DNA from: Ryuthela nishihirai
Taxonomy: Eukaryota > Arthropoda > Arachnida > Araneae > Heptathelidae
Direction: 5' to 3'
DNA: 64,000 bases
Assembly: GCA_038380435.1 (NCBI GenBank)
Contig: JAWZYU010000001.1
Span: 11,636,001 to 11,700,000 of the forward strand
A model generated the notes under the pieces. That model made no database searches and was not told where the DNA came from. It saw only the letters and a list, made by a program, of their open reading frames with translations. Both the position numbers and the translations under genes were made by a program. Of the stretch, positions 11,605-23,506 are shown in pieces; positions within the stretch are counted from its first letter, which is position 1; each line of letters begins with the position of its first letter.

Positions 11605-13270
11605 CGAAAGGCCGACGAAACGACCAGAGCCTGCAGAGCGACAACCGGCAGCGAAGCAGCGAACATCGTGAAGATGACGTCACGAGAGAGATCTACAGCG
11701 ACGACTTGACTTGAACGAGATCTTCAGTAACAACTTTACGTGAAGCCACTCAACGACGACGGAAGGATGTTATCGGAAACGGACTAGATGATTTATCGCC
11801 ACGGAATGCCAACAATGAAATTTAAGTATATTATTTTTCTTTCCCTTGGCACTTGTTGATTTATAAAAATGTTCTTTTTTTTTCTGGAATAGAAGACGAA
11901 GAAGAAGTTTATTGTGAATTATATAGTTAGCGATGTTTAATTTCTTGTTGAAACTTTAGAGTTCGATATTTATTTTTGGAAAGTGAAATTATTGTAGTTC
12001 GAGTTTATACTTGTGTGAATAGAATTTTTCTTTTGCTTTCATCGAAGTTCTAGTTATTGTATTTACGTGAGTTAAAAGGTATTTTTGTAGATTTTTTTCG
12101 TTTCAGCTGACTGATAGCTGAAAATTTTGTAAGTCGATATTGGAAAGTTTAGAAATTGTAAAATGTTTATGGATATGAATGAGAAGAGTGAAAGAGAATT
12201 AGTGATTTAATATTTTTTATGTTTAAGAATTTGTATTGTAAAATAACGTGCATTCCAAAGTGAATTTATGTAAAAAAAAAGGAGATTCATGTAAAAGTTA
12301 TTCGATGAAATGTTATCATCGTATATTATAAATTATTCACACTCTTTTTTCTTTATTCTTAGATACGATTTATGTATATGTGTTTAAATCTGTTCAGTGC
12401 CATCAGTGATATTTATGTGTCAATGATACGTAATTTTTGGGATGACATTGGCAGTATTTATTGGTATAAATAGATGATGACCATGATGATGACTGCAGAA
12501 TTTTGTTTTTTTTGCGTACCTTTTTGGAGCTGTCCCCAAATGGCCTAGTCTGATAACCGAGTTGTTACCAGCATAACTCCTTTGGGATGGGGACGTTAGT
12601 TCTGAAGGGGGAGGTAACTAATGATTTTTTATTTCAGCTAGATCGCGATTTCTGTGAATAGAAGAAGAATTAGCGGATTATTACATTCCCGCTTGTTTGT
12701 AAATTTTGAATTTTCTTAGCTTTGCGTATTTGAATGCAATTAGGAGGAGATAACGGTGTTCGAATACCCGTTTTTTTATGTGATTTAGGTGAAGATTTAG
12801 CTGTCACATACTTTTTTGTGGTTAGGGGAAAAGCGGAAGTTATCACCCCGCTAACAACAATTGTAATGAATTTTTTTCTCTTTTCATGTATTTAACATTT
12901 AGAATCTAAGTAAGATTAGGAGTTAATTAACCTATTTTTTCTGTACAGTTCAAGATATGCCAATTTCGAGTTTGTATCAGAATGTGATACTAGTTAGACC
13001 GATGCTAGTATACAGTTAACTGTCACAGCCACTGGTATGGAAGTACACTAGGTTAGCTGTTAATTACATATTTTTGTCAGGAGGAAAAGGGAGGAGGTAC
13101 CTTTGGTTGTGCTGGAAAATTGTGTCAAAGTGAGAATAGTTCGTCATATCAAAATTTGCGCTAGCATACTTTTACTTATTTATGTTCAGCCATGTGTAAA
13201 TGACGTAAGATGTGTCCTTTATTCAAAATTGCTCGTCAAAATTTGTTAGGTCAAACTTTTGACTCCCTTT
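11605..13270 (+). mobile_element. Gypsy long 3' noncoding region
   Basis: About 1.67 kb between the end of pol and the polypurine tract, with no env-like or other reading frame. Its second half and much of the first are shared with the minus-strand relic at 1170-2850, so it belonged to the ancestral element and is not a later insertion. It contains direct AT-rich tracts and an ACTCCTTTGGGATGGGG block near 12590. Confidence 0.7.
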
Positions 13271-13286
13271 GGAAGGGGGAGTTGTG
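13271..13286 (+). other. Polypurine tract of gypsy element
   Basis: GGAAGGGGGAGTTG lies directly before the second LTR at 13287, the normal position for the plus-strand primer. Confidence 0.7.
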
Positions 13287-13468
13287 ATGCCCCACCGTTC
13301 ACTTTTGCTTTACCTTAACCAGTTTTGTTTAATTTACGTTATATTTATCATTTGGGGATTTTTTATTTCCTTTTTGGCATCGCAGCACTCGTTTCCAAGT
13401 TTATAGGAGTTGCGCATGCGCCGCAACTCCGATCTTCGGACTGTACCGTTAAAGCGCGTGCAAAGGAC
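13287..13468 (+). repeat. Gypsy 3' LTR, truncated
   Basis: Nearly identical to 5979-6159 (a handful of differences), then homology stops after the GCGTGCAAAGGAC block. The remaining roughly 500 bases of LTR are missing. The break coincides with the edge of the mariner relic, whose left end is partly duplicated at 13460-13537 (CTTCTGGCCCAA occurs three times). Confidence 0.85.
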
Positions 13469-13511
13469 TTCTGGCCCAAATTATGCGCGTGCAAAGGACT
13501 TCTGGCCCAAA

Positions 13512-14262
13512 CTTATGTCCAAAAGCTTCTGGCCCAAGGGTATTAAAGAGGTAATAGAATCAAACAATAATTTTTATTTTTCAATATAATCACTCTTTAT
13601 TTCAGTACACTTTTTAGAATGGCTAATTAACTTTTCTATACCACTGAAAAAATAATCCGAATTTTGTCCTTAAAATGGTCTAAAACTGCAGAAATGACTT
13701 CTTCATCACTTGTAAATTTTTTCCCACGCAGATCTGACTTTAATTTTTAAAACAAAAAATAGGGGCTAGGTCAGGGCTGTACAGTGGATGATTTAATTCC
13801 TGGAAACCACATTGCTGAATAGCAACCTTCACAGCAACTGAAGTGTGAACTGGCACATTATCGTGCAATAACTTCATTCCCTAGGACAACTTTCCTCGGC
13901 ATCTCTCTTTGATGGTATCCTTCAGTTTGTATATTGACTCTTAATATTCACCAGTAACTGTAGTATTTTGTTCCTTAAAGTCGACTAACAGAATCCCTTA
14001 TTTTTAAATAAAAAAATATTAAATCTAAATATCGTTAAATTTTTGCCGGGCTTTTGCTTTCTTTCGTCAAAAATTTAATGACTGTGCGATACTCAAGTTT
14101 AAACATTTTAAAATATTGGACAACAACACTTCTATCTGCGACACTAGCTGAGTGCGCTGATGCTAGAGCTGCAAAATTTTAACTGCAGTGCGACAAAACA
14201 TAGGGTGGGGAGTTGACGGGTTCTTGTCTAACATGTTCGGGCCGTAAATTTTTGGACCTTAC
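13512..14262 (-). mobile_element. Mariner relic, internally deleted
   Basis: Read on the minus strand it begins with a start codon near 14107 giving an MFKLEYRTVIKFLTK-like N-terminus, as in mariner/SETMAR-type transposases. It soon ends, then resumes at about 13995-13640 with the catalytic C-terminal half: a HDNAPVHTS-like region is damaged, but a SPDLAPxD-like PxYSPxLAP part and a KKFTSDEEVISAVLDHF-like end are recognisable. Ends share an imperfect inverted repeat (TTATGTCCAAAAGCTTC on the left, TAAGGTCCAAAAATTTA on the right in reverse). The middle of the transposase is deleted, so it is nonfunctional. Confidence 0.7.
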
Positions 14263-15846
14263 TACGTAACAAAATAAAAAGAAAAAACTATGAATTTTTT
14301 CCTTTATGGGGAAAAAACAACTCTTGTTACATACACCGATCAGCCAAAACATTAAACCCACCTACCTAATATGATGTAGGTCCTCCTCTCACCACCAAAA
14401 GAGCTCTCACCCGATGAGGCATAGATTCAATGAGATGTTGGTAGGTGTCGCTTGATATTTGATACCATGACTGCAACTTAAGATCCCACAGTTCCCGTAA
14501 ATTATGTGGTTGGGTGATGCTGTTCATACCCGTTTCTCCAACTCAAACCACAAATGCTTGATAGGATTCATTTCCGGCGAATTTGGGGGCCATGGCAATA
14601 AATGGACTTCCTCATCAGTTCTAGGAACCATTCCTGAACCTTCTATGCAGTGTGACATGGGGCATTGTCTTGTTGAAAGACACCATCTCCACCAGGGAAT
14701 ACAGTTGCCATAAAGGGGTGTACTTGGTCAGCCACGATGTTCAAGTAGGTGACCAGGTGTCAGAATTTTCTCTACAGGGATAATTTCCAAGTGTTTTTCC
14801 AAGTGTTCCCCAAAAAAATATTGCCCAGACCATCACACTACCTTGAACCACCTGATCCATCCCACAATGCATCCAGATGAGAAGGCTTCTGTGGGTAAAC
14901 GTTGCACACTAGCTCGTCCGTCCACCATGGTGTAACAAAAAATGGGATTCGTCTGACCATGCAACCCTCTTTTAGTCTTGTATGGTCCAATGTCAATGAT
15001 TGCGTGCCCACTGCAAGCATCGATGATTGTGAACAGCTGTGAGCATAGGCGCACGAATGGGTCTGCGGAGACCCATATTCAAGATCTTATGTTGAACTGT
15101 GTGTTCAGACACATTGGGCCTTTACCACAATTGAAATTATGGGTAATGTCAGCCACAGCAGCCCTCATGTTTCTGTGGACAAGATGAGATAACCTGCGCT
15201 GACATCAGTGAGGTATGGCCTGCCCACGCCGTGTCAACGGCTCGAAGTGTCTCCTGTTTCAGACCATCTTTGATAGGTACTAACTACTGCATAACATGAT
15301 CAGACTACCAGCATTCCCGTTTCGGAGTTGTTCTTACCAAGGCGTCTTACCATAACGATTTGGCCTTTGTTAAAAACAGATAAATCCTTTGCCTTTCCTT
15401 TTTTTTTCAGATAAATCCTTTTTCATGTTGAGATGAAGTGAAATACTGCCTGCGAGAGCTCTTACCCAGGTATTATATACCGTATTTCTTCGATTGTAAG
15501 ACTCACCTTTAATTTCAGTGCCACCAACAGAAAAGAAAAACATAATAATTAAAACACTAAAATATATCTAACAAATATTTTATTATAATAGAATTCCATT
15601 TACTAACAACAATAGTTCCTATTTATCTGTAGGTATGTTATTCAACACTTCTTTCTAAATCTATATGAGAGTCTGATTCTTCCGAGCCCTCATATCTGCA
15701 TCTGAATCAATATCAAAGTCTACTTCACATTCAGAGTCTGTTTCTTCTGAGCAGTCTTTATTTCCATTATCCCATAATATGTCATCTTCTGAGCCATTGA
15801 GAGCATTGGTAATGCAGCATTTTTTAAATAAGTGCTGCACTATTCT

Positions 15847-18800
15847 GGTCTGTAAATGGTAGGTAGTCACTGGAAGGAGAGCTATGCACCAATCCCCTGT
15901 GATGATGCATAGAACTGGCCAGGCCTGGCACCTAATGTCCGACTCCGCCTTCTCATGGTGCAGACCGTTAGTACATTTCAAAAGAGATACTTTCTTGTGG
16001 AAGTGAACGGAAGGGGAGGGCTGCCAGATTAGTGTGGCCTACTGATCTGGACAACTATAGCTACTTTTCTTTTTTTTCTACCCTGCTGAGGAGTGGTCAA
16101 CCACACAGGGTCCTGGTGCTGACCATATAAATCCACTGGACTGGACTGAATTAAAGCTCTGAGCTTGATTATGGATCCTGAATTTGGTGGGCACTGGTGG
16201 GCTTCTGTGGAGGGAAAATCTTCCGCTGTGCTTTATGTTTGTGGGTTGACAGCCCCAAGTGAATAGATTCACAGGATATGTTTATCAGCTGGTGGATAAT
16301 CCTGAGCAGAGGTCATCGCAGGCACCTGAACTCTTTGCTTCTATTGGCATCGTCAAATTCTACATTGGAGGAAGTCTTCCAGTGTAAATGGCTTCAGCCT
16401 TTAGTGGTGGGGGAACGGGTCTTTGCCCCATGTCTGCGATTAGGGGGCTGTTTGATATTGTCGGCATTCCCTCTCTCAATAAACATAGTTTCTTTAAGCA
16501 TCCCACTAAACAATTTTCTCTCCATAGGTAGTTTGAATGTGAGGACTCTGCACAGAGCTTTTTCTCTTGATGTCCTCACACTTGAATGCCACAGTTATAA
16601 TTTTGATATTCTTGGCTTGCAAGAGACCAGATGGACAGATAAAGGTCAGATTCTTAAAAATAATCTTAAATTTCTCTTTTCAGCGAGGGAAGATAAATAT
16701 TACCAAGGTGTGGGTCTTTGTCTCAGCAGACATGCTAGTGATGCTCTTCTAGGATATGAGTGCTTTAATGAAAGGTTTCTTACAGCAAAATTTCAGACAA
16801 GCGTTAAAGACTTGAATGTTATCTGCTGTTATGCCCCCACTGAGGATGCTGATGAGGATGAGAAGGATAGGTTTTACGGACAACTTCAGGATATTTTGAA
16901 TTCTGTCAAGAAAGGAGATATTTTCCTTGTTCTAGGTGACTTCAATGCCAAAGTTGGTACTAACTCTGCCCTTTGCGGAGGGGTGATAGACCCCTTTGGT
17001 ATTGGTAGCTGCAATGGCAATAGGCAACGTCTCCTACAGGTAAGTAAACTCATTGGTTTCAGAATAACTAACTTATTACGAACACCGCGACATAAGAATA
17101 TGATTGATTATATATTAATTAACAGCAAATGGGCTAGTTCTGTTAGGAATTCCAGGTCATATAGGGGAGCTGAAATTGGATCTGACCATTACCTTGTTAA
17201 AACTGTCTTGCAACTTAAACTTAAAAAGTGTTGTGCTAGGGTTAAAAATTTACCTTTAATACTGAAGCTCTGAAAGACCCAGTTATAGCTAAAGCTTACC
17301 ATGATAGGTTGCTTAGTCATTATGACAGTCATGGTATGCTTACCACTGAAGTTGAGGAAGAATGGGATCATTTTAAACAGCCTTTTTAGGACACTAACAG
17401 TACTCTTTTAGGAAAAAAGGAGCAGAAGAGACAGAATTATCTGAGTGATAAGGCACTTGAGCTTATTTCGGAAAGAAAGAACTGCAGGAATGTCCTTAAT
17501 TAATACCCTACTAGTCCTAATAGAAAGCATTGCAGAGAACTTAATAAACGTGTAAAAGATCAGTTAGCTCCTGATAAGAATCTTTGGCTTGATGGCTTGG
17601 ATGACAAAGCCGAGGAAGCAGGTCGACAGCACAACAGCAGAGAGCTGTACCAGATAGTTAATGTTTTGTGTGGTAGAAAATTGACAGGTATACAGGGATT
17701 GAAGGATAAACAAGGTAAGGTTATAGAAGGTGAGGATTCTGTCATGGCTAGGTGGGCTGAGCATTTCAGTGATATTCTAAACAATGTGGTTAGTTCTATT
17801 CCCATTGTTTGCAATGATGATAGATGCATTGGTGGCTTTAATGTTGGCCCTATAACACAATCTGAAGTTATTTTGGCTATTTCTAAACTGAAACTACATA
17901 AATCCACAGGGGTAGATGAAATTACTAAGGAAATGCTTAGAGCTGGGAATGTTTCTGTTACCACTTGGATGACTGAAATTTTGAATATTTTTTATGATAA
18001 AGGCATGGTTCTTAAAGATTTACCAGAGCTATTATTATCATCCCTATTTTCAAAAAAGGTGATCGCAGTTCTTGTGATAACTATAGGGGTAGCCTGCTCT
18101 CTGTTCCAGGGAAGGTTCTTTGCATGATTGTGTTTAATAGAATTAAGAATCTTGTTGACAGTCAATTGCGTGATGAGCAATGTGGATTCAGAAGTGGTAG
18201 GGGATGTGTAGATCAGATATTTTCACTTAGGCAGATTCTTGAGAAATGTTTAGAGTTTCAGAAACCTTTGGTTGCTAGCTTTGTTGATTTCAAAAAGGCT
18301 TTCGGCTCTGTTGATCGTCATAATTTGTGGTTGATCGTGAGATCATATGGTATACCAGACAAGTTAGTTAACATAATGAAAGCTCTTTATAATAACACTG
18401 AGTCGTGTGTGAGAGTTGGTAAGTCTTGTAGCAATTGGTTTAGCATTACTTCTGGTGTTCGACAAGGGTGCATTTTATCTCCTTTTCTCTTTAGTTTGGT
18501 TGTTGATTATGTTATGCGAAATTCACTTCAAGGGAAAGATTTTGGCCTTAAATGGGCTGGAGATATGAAAATTTCTGATTTAGATTATGCTGATGATTTA
18601 GCCCTTTTGGCAAATGATGTCGATGAGATGAACTCTTTCATTCGAGCTGTTGATGAGACAGGTAGTAGAGTAGGTTTGGTTATAAACAGAGAGAAAACTA
18701 AAGTGATGAACATTGGTCAGTTGGGCTGTAATTCTGTTAATCTGAATGGTTGCAGTCTTAAGCAGGTCTCACAGTTTAAATATCTTGGGAGCTATGTAAC

Positions 18801-19385
18801 AGATACTGGTGATGTGCGGTATGAGATCAACAGAGGAATTGGGATTGTTGCCGGGACTTTTAAGGATCTATGGAGATTGTGAAGAAATAGGCGTATACAC
18901 CTAAAGACAATTTAGACTGTAATAGCTTGGTCCTTTATAGGGTTAGTTACGGTAGTGAAACTTGGACACCTTGTAAACAAGATAATAGGAAACTGGATGC
19001 TTTTGATTCTAGATGCTTACGCAGTATCTTGGGCATTAGGTGGTTTAACTTTGTAATTAATGCTGAGGTTAGGCAAAGGAGTTGGCAACCTCCTTTAAGC
19101 AGCATATTGTGCAGAGAGAGACTCCGCTGGTTTGGCCGTGTTGCCCGTATGGATAATTATAGATTGGCGAATAGGGTTATGAACAGTGTACCTAAGGGCC
19201 TCAGAAAGAGGTGGAGACCTAGGATGCGGTGGACAGACAATGTCAAACAGGACCTTGTTAGAATTGGTGTGCAGTGGCCAGGTGCAGCAGATGTAGCTCA
19301 GGACAGACTTGCTTGGAGAACTAAATTGCATGGTCTGATTGGACCTCCGTAGCCCATGGATGCTTGAGGAGGGGGATGATGATGA
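15847..19385 (+). mobile_element. RTE-like LINE, near full length
   Basis: A 3.54 kb non-LTR retrotransposon flanked by an 11-base target-site duplication TGCACTATTCT (15836-15846 and 19386-19396). It has a 430-base 5' leader, one damaged ORF with endonuclease and reverse transcriptase, and ends in a short GATGATGATG repeat, as in RTE-type elements that lack a poly-A tail. The 5' start is confirmed by the second copy, whose 5' end at 30557 begins with the same bases. Confidence 0.85.
16278..19352 (+). pseudogene. LINE endonuclease-reverse transcriptase (frameshifted)
   Basis: Apurinic-type endonuclease domain in 16278-17273: NVRTL, LQETRW, YAPTEDADE, GDFNAKVG (about 16936-16959), IDYILIN, SDHYLV. 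A frameshift near 17240 and in-frame stops at about 17390 and 17500 follow. The linker and RT thumb-proximal part continue at 17597-18060, then a further frameshift at about 18050-18120. The RT core at 18124-18882 has FVDFKKAFGSVDR, SGVRQGCILSPFLF and the catalytic DYADDLALLA (about 18585). The C-terminal part at 18927-19352 includes RWFGRVARMD and ends shortly before the repeat tail. The start codon is uncertain; the real N-terminus may lie nearer 16530. Known function is target-primed reverse transcription. The clade (RTE or RTE-X) is inferred from size, domain order and tail. Confidence 0.85.
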
Positions 19386-19907
19386 TGCACTATTCTTTCT
19401 GGGATTAGCTTCCAAACTGTTGATACCGATTCCGCCAAATTTGATGCCGACGTTTTCTTAATTTTTTTAAAAGGTATCATCAGAAGGTTGTCAGTCAACA
19501 GCCAAGTTTCAAGCTCACTATAATTCACTCACAGAGCTCCACTATAATGAAATAATGGTGGCTTCACATTTGGAAAGCACGGGAAATTACCCAAGCAACT
19601 TTATTCTTCAATGGAATTGGAGAATGCAATAACAGTCAAACTTGGAGGCGGGGTTTCCGCGTAAAAAAAAAATGTGTAGTGCCATGTGCAAAGCGCGAGA
19701 AAATCTTAAAAAAAAAACTGCCATTCTAAGACACCATTGATTCTAAGATGCACCCCATTTTTAGAGACATACTGGAAAAAAAGTGCGTCTTAGAATCGAA
19801 GAAATACGGTATATCATTCACGACTTTGGCACATGACACTGATTGGCTGCACGCGCACTTCTTTGCATAATGCAGAGGTGGTTTTAATGTATTGGCTGAT
19901 CGGTGTA

Positions 19908-21173
19908 TATTTAATCATTCAGTGGTAGGCTGTTCATATGAAAACCTTGTTTACTTCATATATCACAGGTCATGCGAACAGTACTGTTTCCTTGTAGAGG
20001 AGTGGAAATTATTTGCTAACCTAGACATAATTGACCTGACAAATCCATTTCATTCACACTGTGAATGCAAAGATGTTACCACATTTAAAAAAAAACTATA
20101 TTAGCAGTGTACTTGGTGTTAATCAATACTTTTTTTGTATATCATCAATCCAAAATACAGCTATATAAACCCTTTCTACTTGTTACTGAGTGATAAAATG
20201 TATATAAATAATTATAAATTTTATCTTTTATGAAATCATGGTGTGAAGTAGCTATTGATTTGAAACATAATTTGATAGGTAAAATGTTTATAAACACTTG
20301 ATTCCTATCAATATAGTTGCTGCATCCTACTTGCAAATAATTTCCATTTGAAATGGTAGTAACTAGGTAAAATAAATAAAACTGGACATTGCAGACTGTT
20401 TACTAGTTCACTAATTTTGCAGGCATAATTTTTTCTATATTTTTAAACTAAAAAGGCATCATTACAGTTATTATTCAACACTAATACCTGGAATCTATTA
20501 TTTTAATCTTACCTGGAATCTATTATTAATAATTTTTCCCAGACTGCAGAAAAGCATTTGACATATTTAACCATATATTTTAGTAAAATACAGAACCTAC
20601 AAATTAAAGGTTACATATTTTAGTTTATTAAACGTTACCTGAATGAGACCTTTATTGTAACAAAAATTACAAATATCATTAGTGAAAGCATACAAGTCTA
20701 CTAAAAATCCCTTCTTAGCCCTCCCTATATTGGGTCGATATTAAACTAGATCTATGTTAATCATATCAACAGTGTAAAGAATATGTTTTCTATCTAAGAT
20801 ATGCTTACAAATAATTACTTTTATAACATTGCAACCAACGCATTGTTTAAACTACAAATACTGAACATGATTTTTTTTTAAATTTCGTAATGTATCCAGT
20901 TACATATATACATATAGCAATTTGCAAAACAGTCAAAAACTATCCAGGCTAAAAGGCACTGTTCACATTAACCTTAAAATATGCAAATCACCATTGCAAT
21001 TTACCACCTAAGAATGTGGCAACTACATTGATAGCAATCACGAGTTGATAAGTATTGAAATATATATGCACAAGACATAAATGAAAAGCAAAATGTAAAA
21101 AGACCTAAAAACTACCAAAAAAAATGTTATTTAGGTGATACTGTATGCTAAACAACATTAGTTCAGTTTATTT
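19908..21173. other. AT-rich DNA, no gene seen
   Basis: No reading frame or element recognised. A short direct repeat ACCTGGAATCTATTATT occurs twice near 20486-20526. It could be intronic or intergenic. Confidence 0.4.
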
Positions 21174-21533
21174 AACTTTTTGGTAGTTTTTCTTGATTTC
21201 TTCTTCTAGATGTGACATTTGCTTCACCATATAAAATAACAAGTTTTGCATTGTAATCTAACATGTTATCCCACATTTCAATGGCATGAAGGCTACAAGT
21301 AAGCCATTTATGATTTACACTTTCAGCTGGATATTAACTTTTTTATACTCTGTTCCTGGCAAATCACAAGAAAAGAAGCACGACACTATCACCAAGTTCA
21401 CAAAAAGGTTGTGATCAGCGAGTTTGAGGGATACGCCATTCTTGTAACATCGTACTCTTTGAAAAATAGAAAGAGTCTCAGTCAAAAGTTTTTCATCTGA
21501 AAGCACCCTATCACAAACCATGCATTTGAATTA
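21174..21533 (-). other. Unidentified coding-like block
   Basis: Two adjoining minus-strand frames. The first (about 21533 to 21315) reads FKCMVCDRVLSDEKLL and continues for some 70 codons with a mixed, non-repetitive composition. The second (about 21328 to 21174) starts next to an AG and reads ESVNHKWLTCSLHAIEMWD, then about 30 more codons to a stop after KLPKS. In AT-rich DNA such frames are somewhat longer than expected by chance, and they overlap in a way that would fit one gene with a frameshift or an exon junction. No family recognised. It may be a host exon, a pseudogene or chance. Confidence 0.25.
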
Positions 21534-21792
21534 GCAGATAATTACCAATTACATATGCTGCAGAGTTCCGTTGTAGGGCATCAGAGGAACTGATTAGAAC
21601 AATTAATAAATAGCAAGAAATTATTGAATCAAAATGCTTCCATTAGGTCCTTAAAGGAACACTATACTTAAAATGACAACATTTTGATTTTTCAGATTAT
21701 TATCATCATTATAAAATTCAAAACTCTAATTTACACATGTTGCTGTTTCTGTTAAATATGAATATATGTAATCCACCATATATATATATATG

Positions 21793-21829
21793 AAGAGAAC
21801 AATTAATTAAATTAATTAATTGTTCTCTT
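21793..21829. repeat. Perfect 37-base palindrome
   Basis: Two perfect 18-base arms (left arm AAGAGAACAATTAATTAA) around a single central A. It sits 12 bases outside the left end of the long-TIR element at 21842. Confidence 0.8.
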
Positions 21830-21841
21830 GATTTATATATA

Positions 21842-23307
21842 GGGTTCAAAGAAAAAGTAAAACACCCCAGTAACGTTTTTAGCATAGGGTCTTAGAAGTG
21901 TAAATGTTAGGTCTACGTATACGAAAGTGACCATGCCACATTGAATGGCAGTGATGCCCCTTTGTGGGAAATTTGGAAGTTAACAAACCTAACATGGCAT
22001 CAGTGAGAGATAGAGAAAAAAATTTAAATTAAAAAGTTGTAGAGAATCTTCTAATTAGAAGGAAACAACATATGTATGAAATGATTGGATGGAAGGCTAT
22101 AAACACCCATCATTCAAAATCGAACTCTCAGTGCTTAGCCACCACAAAATGTGACAACCCACAGATGTAGGAAACATGACACATAAAACACAGAGAGAGA
22201 GAGAATAGTGACAAAACCATTTATTTAACAGATTAATAATTACAGGATGATTGAATTTAAATTCACAGATGGTATAAACAAAACTCGCATGCGAGTCTAA
22301 CTGAGCCTGTTTGATATGCCCACCATTATGTACAATGCACATCTGAATGAGAGAAAGAATAACGCATTTTGCAGTAATCAGCATAGTACATCTCTATCAT
22401 AACATCAATAATCCGATGTTGTAGGACACTCCACAATACCACCATACCTGATGATCTGGTGTCTGAACATGTCGGACAGGAAAGAGCATACTTTTGGTGG
22501 GTGATGCGACAGTGCACCATAATATTGACCCCACATGCATTGTCCATCCCTGAGGGGAAGGTCATCCAATCAGTCAGGTATTGTGTCCCATACCAGTTGA
22601 AGGTACCTCCAACTTGTTAATGTTCCTTCGTGGAATACAATTCCAACACGTGTGTTGCAAATACTGCCCAGAGAGTTGACCGGTGTACGTTATGCCTAAC
22701 CACTTGTCCAAGAGATAGGTTATTAAAAGCTTGAATAATGAATGTTCTGCCAGTTAACAATTCCAGCTCATGTGAATTGCACATCATCTGTCCAAAGGAT
22801 CTCGAACAAAAATGATGGGTTGTACTCTAAGGTATTTAGTACGAAATTGCAGAAATCTAAACATCTTTGATATCATGCACTAGTATGGGATGGCACTTGT
22901 GTGCACCATGCTCCTAATAGGATGCTACAGCTATTAAGCTACAGACCCCACTGAGTGCTGTGGTACTGATGTACGAGTATGAACAGCATTGCTCAGTATT
23001 TTGTGGTGGCCAAGTGTCAAGCATCCAATTTTGAATGATCGCTGTTTATAGACTTTCATTCACTCATTTCGTGTGTACCATGTGTCTTTCCTACCAATTA
23101 GAAGATGCTCTACAACTTTGTAATTTAATTTTTTTTCTCTCTCATTGTTGCCGAGTTAGTTTGTTAACTTCCCAAATTTATCGCTGTGGGTGATAAGTTG
23201 CTGTAATTTTGTTGGTCATGATTACATTCCTCTAGGTAGATTTAACATTTGCACCCCTAAGGCCCTACCTTAAAAAGTTATTTGGGTGTTTTAGGACTTT
23301 GAACCCC
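21842..23307. mobile_element. DNA element with long (~300 b) inverted ends
   Basis: The left end GGGTTCAAAG..AAAACACCC and the right end read in reverse share matching blocks over about 300 bases (e.g. CTAACTCGGC-free TIR blocks AAATGTTA, GTAGAGCATCTTCTAATT near 22040 and 23105, GGATGGAAGGCTATAAAC-like near 22088 and CCAATTTTGAATGATCGC near 23024). The outer flanks are AT-rich (TATA), so the target duplication cannot be told. The 850-base interior has no intact frame; a minus-strand frame at 22326-22565 is not recognised. Size and structure fit a Tc1/mariner-superfamily element with long inverted repeats. Confidence 0.6.
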
Positions 23308-23506
23308 GTATAATAATCGAAATGGTATTCTATCAAAGGCTTATGAAACATTAACAACATATAATTGGATCTTAAAATGTAAAATTTGAAATTGTGATGT
23401 GGAATTATATTTCTTAAATTAGTAGATCATTAATGGTTGAATATTAAAGAAAATCCATGATGATGAAATGATGTTCAGTTTTTTTGTTGTCTGAATTCTT
23501 TTTATA

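Larger units (their letters stand above)
15480..19809 (-). mobile_element. Pogo/Tigger-like element inserted in the Tc1 copy
   Basis: Inverted ends CCGTATTTCTTCGATT (15480) and AATCGAAGAAATACGG (19809) with TA duplications at 15478-15479 and 19810-19811. The minus strand at 15661-15846 encodes the last part of a pogo-type transposase (KKCCITNALNGSEDDILW, then an acidic tail), matching the C-terminal region of Tigger-like transposases. Only about 370 bases remain on the left and 410 on the right of the LINE insertion, so the catalytic domain had been lost before the LINE inserted. Confidence 0.75.
14334..19905 (-). mobile_element. Tc1-like transposon, split by nested insertions
   Basis: Left end CACCGATCAGCCAAAACATTA (14334) and right end TGTATTGGCTGATCGGTG (19905) form the terminal inverted repeats, with TA on both sides (14332-14333 and 19906-19907). 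About 1.15 kb lies on the left and 0.1 kb on the right of the pogo-like insertion, so the uninterrupted element would be about 1.24 kb, usual for Tc1. The minus strand carries a decayed DD34E transposase: a FQQDNAPCHTA region near 14680, and an N-terminal HTH part towards 15380. Many stops and frameshifts. Confidence 0.85.

Noticed and set aside
16278..16530. Leader codons before the endonuclease domain as part of the LINE protein
   Set aside because: The frame is open but the second copy does not support it, and similarity to endonucleases starts only near NVRTL (16540); kept only as an uncertain start.
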